Of a DNA stretch of 64,000 bases, positions 1 through 14,959 are shown in pieces. The notes beneath the pieces are model-generated. The model worked only from the letters and a program-made list of their open reading frames with translations, ran no database searches and had not been told where the DNA came from. Numbering within the stretch: position 1 is the first letter of the stretch; every line of letters starts with the position of its first letter. This DNA comes from Streptomyces adelaidensis (lineage in GTDB: Bacteria > Actinomycetota > Actinomycetes > Streptomycetales > Streptomycetaceae): positions 1-64,000 of the forward strand of contig NZ_JAEMUX010000008.1 in the NCBI RefSeq assembly GCF_016598475.1, in the 5' to 3' direction. Made by a program: the position numbers and the translations under genes.

Positions 1-2
1 AT

Positions 3-46
3 AGAGCTGGTCCCCGAATTTCGGTTCGGGGACCAGCTCTTTTTTG
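3..46 (+). terminator. Strong intrinsic terminator of an upstream gene
   Basis: A perfect 16-bp inverted repeat (3-18 with 25-40) encloses a 6-nt loop and is followed by a run of five T. This is a textbook rho-independent terminator on the plus strand. It ends a gene lying before the window. From Streptomyces gene order I would guess an RNase J-like gene, but that is not visible here. Confidence 0.9.
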
Positions 47-91
47 TTGTGCGTCACCGGGAGTTCACGTTGTGCGAGCAGGATCCGCGCC

Positions 92-769
92 ATGGGTACC
101 GTTGGAATGCTCAGGGCCGCGGGTGTCGGCGCCGGTGACGAGGTGGTCGTGCCGGCATTCGGGAACCCGGAGGTCGCTCAGGCGGTGAGCCTGACAGGCG
201 CGCTGCCGGTGTTCGCCGACATAGATCCGGCGACATACTGCCTGGACGCCTCGGCTGTCGAAGCCGCGGTCACGTCACGGACGGCGGCTGTCCTCGTCGT
301 GCACCGCTTCGGTCGGTCGGCTGCCATCGCGGCGCTGCATCAAGTAGGGCAGCGGCACGGGCTGTTGGTGCTGGAGCAGGGAGAGTCGGAGACGCCGTAC
401 AGCGAGGTGGGGGAGCGTCGGCAGCGGGCCGCGTATCTCAGCGCCAAGCTGAAGGGCGTACGGACTCCCGAGGGCGGTGACGGGCACACCTTCCAGCAGT
501 ACGTCGTACGGGTGCCCGGCAATGGGCGGCCGGACCGGGACGCCTTCGCGCGGGCTGTGCGGGCCAAGGGAGTGGAGTGCGGCGTGCCGGTGAAGACGCC
601 CGTGCACCGCACGCCGGGGTTCCGGCGGGACGTGTGTCTGCCGGAGACCGAGCGGGCCGCCGACGAGACGCTGGCGCTGCCCATCGGCGGTGCGATGTCG
701 CGGCGGGAGTTGCATCGGCTGGTGTCCGCCTGCAATGCGCTCGGCGGACTGCTGCAGCCGGCTTTCTAG
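92..769 (+). CDS. Reduced DegT/DnrJ/EryC1/StrS-type aminotransferase-like protein
   Basis: This 225-residue protein resembles PLP-dependent sugar aminotransferases of the DegT/StrS family. GVGAGDEVVVPAF near residue 12 is the family's first conserved block, followed by the PVFADIDP strand. The C-terminal YVVRVPG block and a late PVHRTPGF motif are also family-like. Family members are about 370-400 residues. Here the N-terminus is short, and the chain passes from HGLLVLEQ straight to the ERRQRAAYL helix. The middle region with the Schiff-base lysine (SF..tK motif) is therefore missing. It is probably not a normal aminotransferase and may be a non-catalytic remnant or paralogue. I chose ATG at 92 because AGGA lies 8 nt upstream; an in-frame TTG at 44 falls inside the terminator tail. 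No operon partner is visible, and tRNA-Thr follows. Confidence 0.7.
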   Translation: MGTVGMLRAAGVGAGDEVVVPAFGNPEVAQAVSLTGALPVFADIDPATYCLDASAVEAAVTSRTAAVLVVHRFGRSAAIAALHQVGQRHGLLVLEQGESETPYSEVGERRQRAAYLSAKLKGVRTPEGGDGHTFQQYVVRVPGNGRPDRDAFARAVRAKGVECGVPVKTPVHRTPGFRRDVCLPETERAADETLALPIGGAMSRRELHRLVSACNALGGLLQPAF

Positions 770-935
770 GCTGGTGTCCCGCACCCTCAGCGATGACCAG
801 GGGCAGATTCTGGTGCGCGGTTCAACTCGGGGGCGCGTGGACCTTGCGGGTGCGCTGTTGGGCGGTTCGAAGCGGTCTGCGATTCAGGGTATGATCTACC
901 TCGTTGCCGCGAGGGAAACCTCAAACGGGTGACAG

Positions 936-1008
936 GCCCCTATAGCTCAGTCGGTAGAGCGTCTCCATGGTAAGGAGAAGGTCAACGGTTCGATTCCGTT
1001 TGGGGGCT
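936..1008 (+). tRNA. tRNA-Thr, anticodon GGT
   Basis: The 73-nt sequence folds as a cloverleaf. The acceptor stem GCCCCTA pairs with TGGGGGC, the D stem is GCTC/GAGC, the anticodon stem is TCTCC/GGAGA, and the T arm is AACGG/CCGTT around TTCGATT. The 7-nt anticodon loop ATGGTAA gives anticodon GGT, which reads ACC threonine codons. The 3' CCA is not encoded; the sequence continues TCA after the acceptor stem. Confidence 0.95.
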
Positions 1009-1017
1009 CAAGCAGAG

Positions 1018-1048
1018 AAGGCCTCCGCCCTGGTGGGCGGGGGCCTTT
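1018..1048 (+). terminator. Terminator after tRNA-Thr, probably shared with osaC
   Basis: AAGGCC-T-CCGCCC pairs with GGGCGG-G-GGCCTT around a TGGT loop and is followed by TTT. It lies 10 nt after the tRNA and about 40 nt beyond the convergent osaC stop. The flanking AAG/CTT makes it nearly symmetrical, so it could act in both directions. Confidence 0.8.
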
Positions 1049-1088
1049 CGCATGCCCCGGGCCCGCAGGCCCGGAGCTCCCACTTCTT

Positions 1089-3824
1089 CTAGACGCCCGG
1101 TACGCGCATCGCCAGGATGGCCATGTCGTCGGACGGGGCGTCGGAGGCGAAGCGCTCGACCGCGCGCATGACGCGGGCCGCGACCGCGCCCGCCGTGAGG
1201 CCCGTGCAGTTGGTGAGGACCTCGGTGAGGCCGTCGTCGCCCAACATGCGGGTGCCTTCCCGGCGTTCGGTGACCCCGTCCGTGACACAGAGGAGGACGT
1301 CGCCGGGGTCAAGGGTGACCGTCTGCTCGTAGAGCTCCAGATCCTCCATGACGCCGAGGAGGGCCTGCGGTTCGGCGGCGGGTTCGACCGTGCCGTCCTG
1401 GCGGAGACGCAGGGGGAGCGGATGGCCGGCGCAGACCACCTTCAGTACGGCGCTGCCGTCCTCCTGGGGCCACAACTCGCCGTAGAGGAGCGTCAGGAAG
1501 CGGCTGCGGGCCCCCTCGTCGATGATCGCGGAGTTGAGGCGCTCCAGGACCGCGGGGCCGCCGTAACCCTCGCGGGCCAGCAGGCGCAGGGCGTGGCGGG
1601 CCAGGCCGGTGACCGCGGCGGCTTCCGGGCCGGTGCCGCAGACGTCGCCGATGGCGAAGCCGTACGCGCCGTCGCGGATGGGGAACAGGTCGTAGAAGTC
1701 GCCGCCGACCTCGTTGCCCTCGCCGGCCGCGCGATAGATGACCTCGACCTCGACGCCGTCGATCTGGGGGAGCTCGGGCGGCAGGAGGCTGCGTTGGAGG
1801 GACTGGCTGATGGCCACGCGCTCCGAGTACAGGCGGGCGTTGTCCAGGGCGAGGGCGGCCCGGCGGGAGAGGTCCTCCGCCAACTCCAGGATCTCCTGGC
1901 GGAAGTGCTCGTCCGTGGGCTTGCCGAGGGTCAGCATGCCGATGACGCGGTTGCGGGCCACGAGCGGGAGCACGACCGTCTCGCCGCCCACCGCCGAGGC
2001 CGTCGCCAGCGTCGTGCCGATGCCCGAGCTGACTGTGGCGGGTTCACCGAGGCCCAGGCTGCGCATCGAGGTGCGCAGGGCCGCCTGGTGGGCCGCCTCG
2101 GCGGGCGCCGTCCAGACGCGGGCACCCGGAGTGGGGATCGGTTCCGGCGGGGGGATCTTGACGAGGAGGGCCTTGAGGCCGTCGATGAGGTCCTCGTCCT
2201 CGTGCAGGACGTAACTGAGGTACGGGTCCGAGGCCTGGTCGGCGATCGTGTAGACCGCGCACCAGGTGGCGAGGGTCGGGATCGTCATCTGGGCCATCAG
2301 GGCCAGGGTCTGGTCGCGGTCCAGGGTGCCCGCGAGGAGGTCGGAGGCCTCGACGAGGAACGACAGGGAGCCTCGGCGCAGCCGTTCCAGCTCGCCCAGG
2401 CGGGCCGACTCGACGGCGAGGGCGATGCGGTCGGCGGCGAACTGGAGGCGCAGGGCCTCCTCGTTGGAGTACCGGCCCTGGGACTCGGCGGCGACGCCCA
2501 GGGAGCCTGTGAGGCGGCCCTCGACCTTGAGGGGGACCGTGACGACCGAACGCATTCCCGTGCCGTTCAGCAGCGGTACGGCGCCGGGGACGGCCGTGAG
2601 GTCGTCGTGGACGGCGGGCATGCGGGCCGAGCTGTAGCGGCCGGGGCCGACCTCCACGGGGACGCGGGCGAAGCGCTGGCGGGCCGAGGGGAGGCCGGTC
2701 GAGGCCCGCACCTCCAGCTCGGTCTCGTCGTCGGTGGCCAGGAGCAGGAAGGCGGAGTCGCCGTCGAGCATGTCGCGGGCGCGCTCGACCGTGCGCTGGA
2801 GGAGGCCGTCGAGGTCGTCCGGGGCCGGGGAGCCGATGAAGACCTCGAAGGGGTCCGTGGCCTGGCCCTCGCCGGAGCCGGAGGTGTCGCCGGCCGAGAC
2901 GCGGATCGGGGTCTGGAGGACGGCGCGCTCGTGGTCCCGTACGAGAAGGCAGACCGTGGAGGGTTCGCCGGCCGTGTCGCGTACCCGGAGGTGGGAGGCG
3001 TAGACCGGGGTCACGCGGCCGTTGGCGCCGCGGATGCCGTAACTGCCCTCCCAGCGGGAGAGTTGGAGTGCCTCGGCGACGCCGGTGCTGGTGCCGGGGG
3101 TGTGCGGCCAGGCGGCGAGGTCGGTGAGGGGCTTGCCGATGACGTGGTCGGGGGCGTAGCCGAAGAGTTCCTCGGCGTCCTCGTTCCAGGCGCTGATCGC
3201 GGCCGAGCGGTCGATCTGGACGACTGCGACGCGGACCCGGCCGTCGGCGAGGGGCAGCAGGTCGGCGGGGAGGGCCGGGCCGGCCGTGCGGGTGCCCACC
3301 GGGCGGTCGGGGAGATCGAGTTGGAACCAGACCTGCTTGTGGGTGGATGTGTACTCGACACCCCAGCGGGTGGCCATCGCCGCGCACAGCTGGAGGCCGC
3401 GGCCGCCCTCGCGGTCCGGGCTGCCCATGTTGACGGGGCTGGACTGGAGTGGGATCTCGCGCTCGGGGTATCTGTCGGCGACCTCGACGCGGACGCCGTC
3501 CTCCGCGCGCAGGCAGAGGACGTCGGCGGAGGTGCCCGCGTGGATGACCGCGTTGGTGACCAGCTCGCTGGTGAGGACCACGGCGTCGTCGACGATGTCG
3601 GCGAACCCCCAGCCCTGGAGGGTGTCGCGGACGAACGAGCGGGCGGTCGCGACGGATCGCGAGACGGGGGCGAAACTGGCGGCCGCGCGCGCGGTGATCA
3701 CAGCACTCCTTGTCCGGTTCTCGACGTGCGGGGACCCGCGGCCGGCCTCCTGCCGCGGCAGAGACTGTTTCTCCGTCGGCCTGGGGTCCCGGGGGGCTTC
3801 CCCAGGATGCAGTCCGGTGGTCAT
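1089..3824 (-). CDS. osaC: OsaC: RsbW-like kinase, PAS, GAF and PP2C phosphatase regulator
   Basis: This is a 911-residue multidomain sigma-factor regulator. A GHKL/HATPase anti-sigma-type kinase domain fills about residues 50-170 (N-box ELVTNAVIHAG near 90). A PAS domain follows at about 190-300, then two GAF-like regions (325-475 and 485-658). The C-terminal PP2C/SpoIIE phosphatase (690-908) has GGDFYDLF, the DGVTER loop and SDDMAIL, so its metal ligands are intact. In S. coelicolor, OsaC beside osaAB returns SigB to its resting state after osmotic stress. The identical position, divergent from osaA, supports the name. I chose ATG at 3824 because GGAGGGG lies about 10 nt upstream; an in-frame ATG at 3911 would add 29 residues without a good ribosome site. 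Confidence 0.9.
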   Translation of the reverse strand: MTTGLHPGEAPRDPRPTEKQSLPRQEAGRGSPHVENRTRSAVITARAAASFAPVSRSVATARSFVRDTLQGWGFADIVDDAVVLTSELVTNAVIHAGTSADVLCLRAEDGVRVEVADRYPEREIPLQSSPVNMGSPDREGGRGLQLCAAMATRWGVEYTSTHKQVWFQLDLPDRPVGTRTAGPALPADLLPLADGRVRVAVVQIDRSAAISAWNEDAEELFGYAPDHVIGKPLTDLAAWPHTPGTSTGVAEALQLSRWEGSYGIRGANGRVTPVYASHLRVRDTAGEPSTVCLLVRDHERAVLQTPIRVSAGDTSGSGEGQATDPFEVFIGSPAPDDLDGLLQRTVERARDMLDGDSAFLLLATDDETELEVRASTGLPSARQRFARVPVEVGPGRYSSARMPAVHDDLTAVPGAVPLLNGTGMRSVVTVPLKVEGRLTGSLGVAAESQGRYSNEEALRLQFAADRIALAVESARLGELERLRRGSLSFLVEASDLLAGTLDRDQTLALMAQMTIPTLATWCAVYTIADQASDPYLSYVLHEDEDLIDGLKALLVKIPPPEPIPTPGARVWTAPAEAAHQAALRTSMRSLGLGEPATVSSGIGTTLATASAVGGETVVLPLVARNRVIGMLTLGKPTDEHFRQEILELAEDLSRRAALALDNARLYSERVAISQSLQRSLLPPELPQIDGVEVEVIYRAAGEGNEVGGDFYDLFPIRDGAYGFAIGDVCGTGPEAAAVTGLARHALRLLAREGYGGPAVLERLNSAIIDEGARSRFLTLLYGELWPQEDGSAVLKVVCAGHPLPLRLRQDGTVEPAAEPQALLGVMEDLELYEQTVTLDPGDVLLCVTDGVTERREGTRMLGDDGLTEVLTNCTGLTAGAVAARVMRAVERFASDAPSDDMAILAMRVPGV

Positions 3825-4247
3825 GGTGCGGCCGCCCCTCCGATGCCTGCCCACTGTGCTCGTGCGCCACCGCCCAGGCCGTACGGAACCGGCATGGCTG
3901 GACAGCCGCATGCAAGGTTACTTACCTTCGCCGTCCATACGGATGCCGGTCGTCTGTCTTTCCGTCCGGAGGTGTGCGGACCGTGTGCGAAGCTGCCGAA
4001 CTGTTATGGCCTGGTTCAGCCATGGTGAAACACTGGGCAGGCTTCCGGGAGAAGGCCGGCCACGGCCGAGTATCTTCCCCGTGCGCCGGGGAGTGGCACC
4101 TGGTCCGCCGAGCAGAAGTATCCGAGTACGAAGTAGTACGAGTGGTACGAGCAGTGTGAGAAGTATGCACAGTGTGTGTAGTACGAAGCGTTCGAACAAG
4201 GCGAAGTACGCCCAGCAGGAACGGTCGACCCTTGCGGGAGGGACACA
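3825..4247. promoter_or_regulatory. Divergent osaC/osaA control region with repeated GTACGA hexamers
   Basis: This 423-nt stretch between divergent osaC and osaA has no convincing gene. Its osaA-proximal half looks less GC-rich than the surroundings. GTACGA occurs at 4126, 4136, 4145 and 4181, the first three about one helical turn apart, followed by a TTCGAA palindrome at 4191. This may be a regulator-binding array or the promoter region of osaA. I could not identify a clear SigB-type promoter (GGGTAC -10 box) in either direction. Confidence 0.5.
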
Positions 4248-9743
<5,496 letters not shown>

Positions 9744-9818
9744 CAGGAGGCGCACCAGGCGGTCACAACCCGGCGGGCGGCGCGCGGAGTTGCTGACTGA
9801 GGGTGGCCGGGGCCGTGT

Positions 9819-9864
9819 AGAAACGCGGGATTCGGGGAACCTTCTGGTCCCCTGCCGCGTTTCT
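9819..9864 (+). terminator. Hairpin between osaA and osaB
   Basis: A perfect 10-bp stem (AGAAACGCGG at 9819-9828 with CCGCGTTTCT at 9855-9864) encloses a second stem, GGGGA with TCCCC. No T-run follows. It could terminate part of the osaA transcript or set the ratio of osaA to osaB. Confidence 0.5.
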
Positions 9865-10040
9865 GCTACGAGCACAGTGACATCACGGTGACAGGGTGTG
9901 GCGACAGGCGGGGTGCGGCTACGATGACCGGCACAAGGACGGGTGGCGCGAGGGAGTCGTCCCCTGGGGTGACGCCGAGCGGTGTCACGTCGAGTCCTTC
10001 GGACAGGGGAGGCCCCAAGCCGGGGCGAGGAGGGCGGGCC

Positions 10041-10724
10041 ATGGTGCAGAAGGCCAAGATCCTCCTGGTCGATGACCGGCCGGAGAATCTGTTGGCGCTG
10101 GAGGCCATCCTCTCCGCGCTCGATCAGACACTGGTGCGGGCATCGTCCGGGGAGGAAGCGCTCAAGGCGCTGTTGACGGATGACTTCGCGGTCATTCTGC
10201 TGGACGTCCAGATGCCGGGCATGGACGGATTCGAGACCGCCGCGCACATCAAGCGGCGGGAACGGACCCGGGACATCCCGATCATCTTTCTCACCGCCAT
10301 CAACCACGGTCCGCACCACACGTTCCGTGGGTATGCGGCAGGTGCGGTCGACTACATCTCGAAGCCGTTCGACCCGTGGGTGCTGCGCGCGAAAGTTTCC
10401 GTTTTCGTCGAGCTGTACATGAAGAACTGCCAGCTCAGGGAGCAGGCGGCGCTGCTGAGGCTCCAGTTGGAGGGCGGCGGTAAGGGTACGGCGGGCGGTT
10501 CCAAGGAGCCCTCCGGCGGCATTCTCGCCGAGCTGTCCGCACGGCTCGCGGCGGTCGAGGAGCAGGCCGAGGCCCTCTCCAAACAGCTGGACGACGACTC
10601 TGCGGACGCGGCCGCGGTGGCCACGGCGGCCCATCTGGAACGCAAACTCACGGGCCTGCGCAGGGCGCTGGACGCGCTGGAGCCGGGCACGGGCGGACCC
10701 GCCTCGGTGCCGTCGCAGAACTGA
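10041..10724 (+). CDS. osaB: OsaB: response regulator with coiled-coil output
   Basis: This is a 227-residue response regulator. The receiver domain (about 1-125) has ILLVDDRPEN, phospho-acceptor Asp55 in LLDVQMPGMDG and a KPFD motif. The remainder has no DNA-binding domain. It is Ala/Glu-rich and predicted helical, with two heptad-like stretches (LSARLAAVEEQAEALSKQL and the AHLERKLTGLRRALDAL region). In S. coelicolor OsaB is the essential partner of the osaAB osmoadaptation pair. The coiled-coil output suggests it acts by protein contact. ATG at 10041 is preceded by GAGGAGGG; longer in-frame extensions upstream are low-complexity and lack this site. Confidence 0.92.
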   Translation: MVQKAKILLVDDRPENLLALEAILSALDQTLVRASSGEEALKALLTDDFAVILLDVQMPGMDGFETAAHIKRRERTRDIPIIFLTAINHGPHHTFRGYAAGAVDYISKPFDPWVLRAKVSVFVELYMKNCQLREQAALLRLQLEGGGKGTAGGSKEPSGGILAELSARLAAVEEQAEALSKQLDDDSADAAAVATAAHLERKLTGLRRALDALEPGTGGPASVPSQN

Positions 10725-10928
10725 GGACGTCCCGCAGCGGGGCCGGGTCGCGGAAGTGGCCTCGCCCCGGGTCGAGTTGTGGAGGGCGGATCCGGTACGC
10801 GGGTGTGCGGGTGTCCGGCACGAGGTTCTGTCACACCCGTCAGTTTCGGGACTTGAGGTATGCGACACGAACGGGTGAAGCAGTAGGCACACGTGTCGGC
10901 TGTGGCCTCCACCGGTAACCTCACACTC

Positions 10929-13670
10929 ATGGCCTCACGTCAGTCCGCAGCGAAGAAGCCGCCCGCGAAGAAGGCGGCCGCTCCGACGAAGGCTCCGGCG
11001 AAGAAGGCCCCCGCGAAGAAAGCCGCAGCCAAGAAGGCACCCGCCAAGAAGGCTGCGGCGAAGAAAGCGGCCCCTCCTAAGCCGGCGCCCAATCCGACCG
11101 GGGGCGTGTACAAGCTCGTACGCGCCGTCTGGCTCGGTGCCGCGCACGCCGTCGGCGCCGTCTTCCGCGGCATAGGGCAGGGCGCGAAGAATCTCGACCC
11201 GGCGCATCGCAAGGATGGTGTCGCGCTGCTGCTGCTCGCCCTCGCCCTGATCGTCGCCGCCGGTACCTGGTCCAACCTGCGCGGCCCGGTCGGTGATCTC
11301 GTCGAGATGCTGGTGACCGGTGCCTTCGGTCGGCTCGACCTGCTCGTGCCGATACTGCTCGCGGTCATCGCCGTACGGTTCATCCGGCACCCCGAGCAGC
11401 CCGACGCCAACGGCCGGATCGTCATCGGCCTGTCCGCGCTCGTCATCGGCGTGCTCGGTCAGGTCCACATCGCCTGCGGGTCGCCCGCCCGCAGCGCGGG
11501 CATGCAGGCGATAAGGGACGCCGGCGGGCTCATCGGCTGGAGCACGGCCACGCCGCTGACGTACACCATGGGCGAGGCCCTCGCCGTGGCGATGCTCGTG
11601 CTGCTCACCGTCTTCGGGCTGCTCGTCGTCACCGCGACACCGGTCAACGCGATCCCGCAGCGGCTGCGGCTGCTCGGGCAGAAGCTGGGCATCGTCGCGG
11701 CCGACAGCGAGTACGGCGACGAGGAGTACGGCGAGGACGACGCCCGCTACGACGAGCAGTGGCGCGAAGCGCTGCCCGCGCGCCGCCGCAGGCGCGGTTC
11801 CGCCCCCGAGTCGTACGACCCCGACGGCGCCGAGCAGGAGGCCCTCATCCGGCGCCGCCCGAGGCGCTCCGCCGTACGGCAGCCCGACCCGAACCGGCCG
11901 ATGGACGCCGTGGACGTCGCCGCGGCCGCCGCTGCCGCGCTCGACGGGGCCGTGCTGCACGGGATGCCGCCCTCCCCGGTGGTCGCCGACCTCACCCAGG
12001 GGGTGAGCGTGGGAGACCGTGAGGAGACCCCCCCCGTCCCGGCCGCGCGCTCCCGGACGCCCAAGCAGGAACCCCCGGACACCAGGCCGCCCAAGGGCGC
12101 CAGGCAGGACGTCCTGGTGCCGGACCTCACCAAGCAGGCCCCCGACGCGCCCCGGGACCTGCCGCCGCGCGCCGAACAACTCCAGCTCTCCGGCGACATC
12201 ACCTACTCCCTGCCTTCACTCGACCTCCTGGAGCGAGGCGGCCCCGGCAAGACGCGCAGCGCCGCCAACGACGCCGTCGTCGCCTCGCTCACGAACGTCT
12301 TCACCGAGTTCAAGGTCGACGCCTCCGTCACCGGCTTCACCCGCGGCCCGACGGTCACGCGCTACGAGGTCGAGCTGGGCCCGGCTGTGAAGGTCGAGCG
12401 GATCACCGCGCTGACCAAGAACATCGCGTACGCCGTCGCCAGCCCGGACGTACGGATCATCAGCCCGATCCCCGGCAAGTCGGCCGTCGGCATCGAGATC
12501 CCCAACACCGACCGCGAGATGGTCAACCTCGGCGACGTACTGCGCCTCGCGGACGCGGCCGAGGACGACCACCCGATGCTGGTGGCGCTCGGCAAGGACG
12601 TCGAGGGCGGCTATGTGATGGCCAACCTGGCGAAGATGCCGCATGTGCTCGTCGCAGGTGCGACCGGCTCCGGTAAATCGTCGTGCATCAACTGCCTGAT
12701 CACCTCGGTCATGGTCCGCGCGACCCCCGAGGACGTCCGCATGGTCCTCGTCGACCCCAAGCGCGTCGAGCTGACCGCCTATGAGGGCATCCCGCACCTC
12801 ATCACGCCGATCATCACCAATCCCAAGCGGGCCGCCGAGGCGCTCCAGTGGGTCGTGCGCGAGATGGACCTGCGCTACGACGACCTGGCGGCCTTCGGCT
12901 ACCGGCACATCGACGACTTCAACGAGGCCATCAGGAACGGCAAGGTCAAGCTGCCCGAGGGCAGCGAGCGCGAGCTGTCCCCGTACCCGTACCTGCTGGT
13001 GATCGTGGATGAGCTGGCCGACCTGATGATGGTCGCGCCGCGGGACGTCGAGGACGCGATCGTGCGCATCACGCAGCTCGCGCGCGCGGCCGGCATCCAC
13101 CTGGTGCTCGCCACGCAGCGGCCGTCGGTGGACGTCGTCACCGGTCTGATCAAGGCGAACGTGCCCTCGCGGCTCGCCTTCGCCACCTCCTCGCTCGCCG
13201 ACTCGCGCGTCATCCTCGACCAGCCCGGCGCCGAGAAGCTGATCGGCAAGGGCGACGGACTGTTCCTGCCGATGGGGGCGAACAAGCCGACCCGTATGCA
13301 GGGCGCCTTCGTGACCGAGGACGAGGTCGCGGCGATCGTCCAGCACTGCAAGGACCAGATGGCGCCCGTCTTCCGGGACGACGTCACCGTGGGCACCAAG
13401 CAGAAGAAGGAGATCGACGAGGAGATCGGCGACGACCTCGACCTGCTGTGCCAGGCGGCCGAACTGGTCGTCTCCACCCAGTTCGGCTCGACCTCCATGC
13501 TCCAGCGCAAGCTGCGCGTCGGCTTCGCCAAGGCCGGGCGGCTGATGGACCTCATGGAGTCCCGGGGCATCGTGGGGCCGAGCGAGGGCTCCAAGGCGCG
13601 TGACGTTCTCGTGAAACCCGACGAACTGGACGGCGTGCTGGCGGTGATCCGGGGGGAGACTGAGGCGTAG
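10929..13670 (+). CDS. ftsK: FtsK/SpoIIIE DNA translocase
   Basis: This 913-residue septal DNA pump moves chromosomes out of closing sporulation septa. The N-terminal 55 residues are Ala/Lys/Pro repeats. Four hydrophobic segments between about 95 and 240 anchor it in the membrane, and an acidic/proline-rich linker follows. The motor has Walker A GATGSGKSS near residue 578 and a Walker B region LLVIVDELADLM near 691. The C-terminal gamma (winged-helix) domain, about 837-904, contains STSMLQRKLRVGFAKAGRLM, which in the family reads KOPS/FRS DNA signals. Start choice is uncertain: ATG at 10929 gives the usual MASRQSAAKK beginning, while a GTG at 10893 is in frame. Neither has a clear ribosome site. 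Confidence 0.95.
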   Translation: MASRQSAAKKPPAKKAAAPTKAPAKKAPAKKAAAKKAPAKKAAAKKAAPPKPAPNPTGGVYKLVRAVWLGAAHAVGAVFRGIGQGAKNLDPAHRKDGVALLLLALALIVAAGTWSNLRGPVGDLVEMLVTGAFGRLDLLVPILLAVIAVRFIRHPEQPDANGRIVIGLSALVIGVLGQVHIACGSPARSAGMQAIRDAGGLIGWSTATPLTYTMGEALAVAMLVLLTVFGLLVVTATPVNAIPQRLRLLGQKLGIVAADSEYGDEEYGEDDARYDEQWREALPARRRRRGSAPESYDPDGAEQEALIRRRPRRSAVRQPDPNRPMDAVDVAAAAAAALDGAVLHGMPPSPVVADLTQGVSVGDREETPPVPAARSRTPKQEPPDTRPPKGARQDVLVPDLTKQAPDAPRDLPPRAEQLQLSGDITYSLPSLDLLERGGPGKTRSAANDAVVASLTNVFTEFKVDASVTGFTRGPTVTRYEVELGPAVKVERITALTKNIAYAVASPDVRIISPIPGKSAVGIEIPNTDREMVNLGDVLRLADAAEDDHPMLVALGKDVEGGYVMANLAKMPHVLVAGATGSGKSSCINCLITSVMVRATPEDVRMVLVDPKRVELTAYEGIPHLITPIITNPKRAAEALQWVVREMDLRYDDLAAFGYRHIDDFNEAIRNGKVKLPEGSERELSPYPYLLVIVDELADLMMVAPRDVEDAIVRITQLARAAGIHLVLATQRPSVDVVTGLIKANVPSRLAFATSSLADSRVILDQPGAEKLIGKGDGLFLPMGANKPTRMQGAFVTEDEVAAIVQHCKDQMAPVFRDDVTVGTKQKKEIDEEIGDDLDLLCQAAELVVSTQFGSTSMLQRKLRVGFAKAGRLMDLMESRGIVGPSEGSKARDVLVKPDELDGVLAVIRGETEA

Positions 13671-13992
13671 GAGGGACGCAGGGACGCGACGGGGGCGCAC
13701 GAGGGTTCCCCGTTCGGGGAAATACGGTTGCCCGGCGGACTGAACGCGGATGGGATTGCGGCATCCGGGTATTCGAACGTGACTCACCCGTAAGGAAATG
13801 GTGAGCAACCGTTTCCCTTCGTCGCACGTCAAGTTGGAGGAGGGGCAGTCCCGTGCCCCACCGTCACCACCAGCAGGATGACCGGCCATTCTGATGGCGT
13901 ACAAAGTCCCACCGCCCGGTTGCCCCACCCTTTCGTACCCCCCCTAGACTGAACCTCCAGCACAGGTGGCTACACGCTCGAAAGGCGCCCCC
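13671..13992. other. Intergenic region between ftsK and the RodZ-like gene
   Basis: These 322 nt contain no gene I can support. A 26-codon GTG frame near 13801 lacks any recognisable feature. The last 40 nt hold the ribosome site (GAAAGG) of the next gene. Promoter elements are not clear by eye. Confidence 0.5.
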
Positions 13993-14859
13993 GTGTCCAT
14001 CGGCAACTCCCCTGACGGCAATTTCCCCGAAGACAAGCGTCCGTTCGAAGACGACCGTGACGAACCCTCGGCGGAACGCCCCTCGATCGGTCGTGCCCTC
14101 CAGCAGGCACGCATCGCGGCCGGGCTGACCGTCGACGACGTCAGCAATGCCACCCGGGTCCGCATCGCCATCGTGCACGCGATCGAGCAGGACGACTTCG
14201 CCCCCTGCGGTGGCGACGTCTACGCCCGCGGCCACCTCCGCACCATCGCGCGCGCGGTGCGCATCGATCCCGTCCCGCTGCTCGCGCAGTACGACGACGC
14301 CCACGGCGGACGGCCCGCGCCGACGCCGGCGGCCCCGCTGTTCGAGGCGGAGCGGATCCGCCCCGAGCGGCGCGGCCCCAACTGGACCGCCGCCATGGTC
14401 GCCGCGATCGTCGCGGTGATCGGCTTCGTCGGCTTCACCGCGTTCAACGGCGGCGACGAGGACGGCGGCACCACGCAGGTCGCCGAGGGTTCCACGCCGA
14501 CCACCAGCAAGCCCGCCTCGCCCACGCCCAAGGCCGACAAGCCCGACGCCGACCCGAAGCCGGACCCGACCGACAGCGCCATCGCGGCCGCGCCCCGCGA
14601 CAAGGTGACCGTCCAGGTCAGCGCCGCCGACGGCCGCAGCTGGATCTCCGCCAAGGACCACAACGGCCGGCTCCTCTGGGACGGCCTGCTCAAGCAAGGT
14701 GAGTCCAAGACCTTCCAGGACAGCTCCAAGATCGACCTCGTCCTCGGTGACGCCGGAGCCGTCCAGCTCTACGTCAACGGCAAGCAGATCAAGGACGACT
14801 TCCAGCCCGGTCAGGTCGAGCGCCTGACCTACACGAAGGGCGACCCCGAGGTCGGCTGA
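13993..14859 (+). CDS. RodZ-like helix-turn-helix membrane protein
   Basis: This is a 288-residue bitopic membrane protein. An Xre/RodZ-type helix-turn-helix ([20 protein letters not shown] onward, with [13 protein letters not shown]) occupies about residues 30-105. One transmembrane helix lies at about 131-151 ([17 protein letters not shown]). A Thr/Pro/Lys-rich linker follows, then a C-terminal DUF4115-like beta domain outside the membrane ([19 protein letters not shown]). RodZ links MreB to the wall machinery in rods; in Streptomyces a role in sporulation-wall growth is an inference. GTG at 13993 follows GAAAGG by 7 nt and is preferred over the GTG at 13966. rimO starts 100 nt downstream, so they may be co-transcribed. 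Confidence 0.85.
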   Translation: MSIGNSPDGNFPEDKRPFEDDRDEPSAERPSIGRALQQARIAAGLTVDDVSNATRVRIAIVHAIEQDDFAPCGGDVYARGHLRTIARAVRIDPVPLLAQYDDAHGGRPAPTPAAPLFEAERIRPERRGPNWTAAMVAAIVAVIGFVGFTAFNGGDEDGGTTQVAEGSTPTTSKPASPTPKADKPDADPKPDPTDSAIAAAPRDKVTVQVSAADGRSWISAKDHNGRLLWDGLLKQGESKTFQDSSKIDLVLGDAGAVQLYVNGKQIKDDFQPGQVERLTYTKGDPEVG

Positions 14860-14959
14860 GCGCACAGACGACTCAAAGGGAAACGCGGGTACGGGGTTGG
14901 CCAAGATCGGCCAACCCCGTCGACGTGGGCTGTCAGTGGGACGAAGTACTCTTGAGCCC

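Noticed and set aside
1422..4028. An 868-codon open frame on the plus strand opposite osaC
   Set aside because: It is compositionally a mirror of osaC, Gly/Ala/Val/Asp-rich with no domain or ribosome site. High-GC genes routinely keep antisense frames open.
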